Shown here in pieces: positions 6,043-6,547 of a stretch of DNA of 6,547 nt. Below the pieces are notes generated by a model. The model had not been told where the DNA came from. It searched no databases and worked only from the letters and a program-made list of their open reading frames with translations. The translations under genes were made by a program, and so were the position numbers. Location: assembly GCA_937949585.1 (NCBI GenBank), contig CALEDW010000053.1:1-6547 (forward strand). Direction: 5' to 3'. Position 1 is the stretch's first letter. Each line of letters begins with the position of its first letter. Source of the stretch: an uncultured Acidimicrobiia bacterium. Lineage in GTDB: Bacteria; Actinomycetota; Acidimicrobiia; IMCC26256; CALEDW01.

Positions 6043-6547
6043 CTAGGAGCAGCCGTGCCGGCACCGGCGGACCATATGCCGGACGAGCCACACCCCGACC
6101 AGCGCGGCCGCCAGCGGCCAGAGGCGCCGCACGACGGGCCCGGCACCGACCCGGACGAGGTCCACCGGCTCGGGCTCGGGGTGCTCGACCCGCCGGGGAC
6201 CGACCGGCGCGTCCTGCGACGGCGGCTCGTCGCGCCGTCGACCCTGCCCGTCCCCGGCCCCGCCCGGCGTTCCCGTGCCGGGCGCCCCGGTCTCCGCCGC
6301 TGCTGTGCCCGGCTGCCCGGTCCCCGCCCCTGCGGTCCCCGGGGCCGGCACCGGGGCGGGCCCAGGACCGGCGGGCCCGTCGGCCGGGGCCGCCTCCCGG
6401 GTGGACACCTCCGGCACCGCTCTGGCCACGAGCTCGGCCTCCAGGTTCTGCACGAACTGCGCCAGCAGCTTCGACGACACCTCGGTGAGCGCGCCCCGCC
6501 CCAGCTGGGCCACCCGGCCGGTCAGGGTGAGGTCGGTGCGCACGTCC
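6043..6547 (-). CDS. SRPBCC/CoxG-like protein, C-terminal part, membrane-anchored (cut by right edge)
   Basis: The 5' part lies outside the window; 167 codons and a TAG stop are visible. Counting from the first complete codon, residues 1-40 include LTLTGRVAQLGRGALTEVSS followed by KLLAQFVQNLEAEL. This matches the last strand and long C-terminal helix of SRPBCC/START-like proteins of the CoxG (carbon monoxide dehydrogenase subunit G) type, in which TGRVAQxGRG and a FxxxLE helix recur. Residues about 48-105 are a Pro/Gly/Ala/Thr linker with a degenerate 10-residue repeat. An Arg/Asp/Glu/Pro stretch follows, and then a single hydrophobic segment at about 142-158 flanked by arginines, ending RRCRHGCS. 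This suggests a cytoplasmic lipid- or cofactor-binding domain tethered to the membrane. CoxG family proteins have been linked to membrane attachment of CO dehydrogenase, but no cox gene is visible here, so no substrate is assigned. It is separated from ruvC by 130 bases. Confidence 0.7.
   Translation of the reverse strand, partial: DVRTDLTLTGRVAQLGRGALTEVSSKLLAQFVQNLEAELVARAVPEVSTREAAPADGPAGPGPAPVPAPGTAGAGTGQPGTAAAETGAPGTGTPGGAGDGQGRRRDEPPSQDAPVGPRRVEHPEPEPVDLVRVGAGPVVRRLWPLAAALVGVWLVRHMVRRCRHGCS
6253..6342 (-). repeat. Degenerate 30-base tandem repeat in the linker of the CoxG-like gene
   Basis: Three consecutive 10-residue units each begin with PGT: PGTAGAGTGQ, PGTAAAETGA and PGTGTPGGAG. 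The first two are 24/30 identical at the DNA level; the third is more diverged. The array stays in frame and lies in the flexible linker between the SRPBCC-like domain and the membrane anchor. This suggests that the linker length grew by local duplication. Confidence 0.6.

Noticed and set aside
5913..6146. Extended RuvC beginning at 6146 or at the GTG at 6032
   Set aside because: The extra residues lack RuvC similarity. The 6146 start overlaps the upstream coding sequence, and the 6032 start crosses the 14-bp inverted repeat. Starting at 5912 gives the normal length and places the catalytic acids at 6, 66, 138 and 141, close to the usual RuvC numbering.

Overview
This window looks like conserved chromosomal core DNA from a very high-GC actinomycete (Actinomycetota). 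The evidence is the strongly G/C-biased third codon positions, the predominance of GTG starts, and the gene order ruvC-ruvA-ruvB-yajC-secD-secF-(small gene)-rel. That order is a known actinobacterial arrangement. The threonine-rich linker in SecD and the style of the Rel and SecF N-termini suggest the class Acidimicrobiia, but this is an impression and not a proof. Every gene I can support lies on the minus strand, so transcription runs from the right edge to the left edge. I see no mobile element, tRNA, rRNA or CRISPR array.

Layout in the direction of transcription: (1) 6547-6043, the C-terminal part of a SRPBCC/CoxG-like protein that continues off the right edge and ends in a Pro/Gly/Ala linker plus a membrane anchor. 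(2) A 130-base gap holding a perfect 14-bp inverted repeat. (3) ruvC, ruvA and ruvB, joined by two 4-base GTGA stop/start overlaps; their products process Holliday junctions. (4) A 57-base gap with a GC-rich hairpin directly after the ruvB stop. (5) yajC, secD and secF, joined by a GTGA overlap and a TGATG junction; their products form the membrane module that assists the Sec translocon using the proton motive force. (6) A 76-base gap opening with a small hairpin. (7) An 84-residue DUF1918-like protein. (8) A short gap, then the first 57 codons of a probable rel gene ((p)ppGpp synthetase/hydrolase) that leaves the left edge.

The stop/start overlaps imply translational coupling within ruvCAB and within yajC-secD-secF. 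Hairpins at the module borders, none followed by a T-run, could be U-less terminators or processing/attenuation points. The genes are ordinary housekeeping functions. I do not see an undescribed system here. The points worth a second look are details: oppositely charged cytoplasmic tails on YajC and SecF, two cysteine pairs in the extracytoplasmic part of SecD, a DUF1918 gene where apt often sits, a membrane-anchored CoxG-like gene upstream of ruvC, and the recurrent stop-proximal hairpins.
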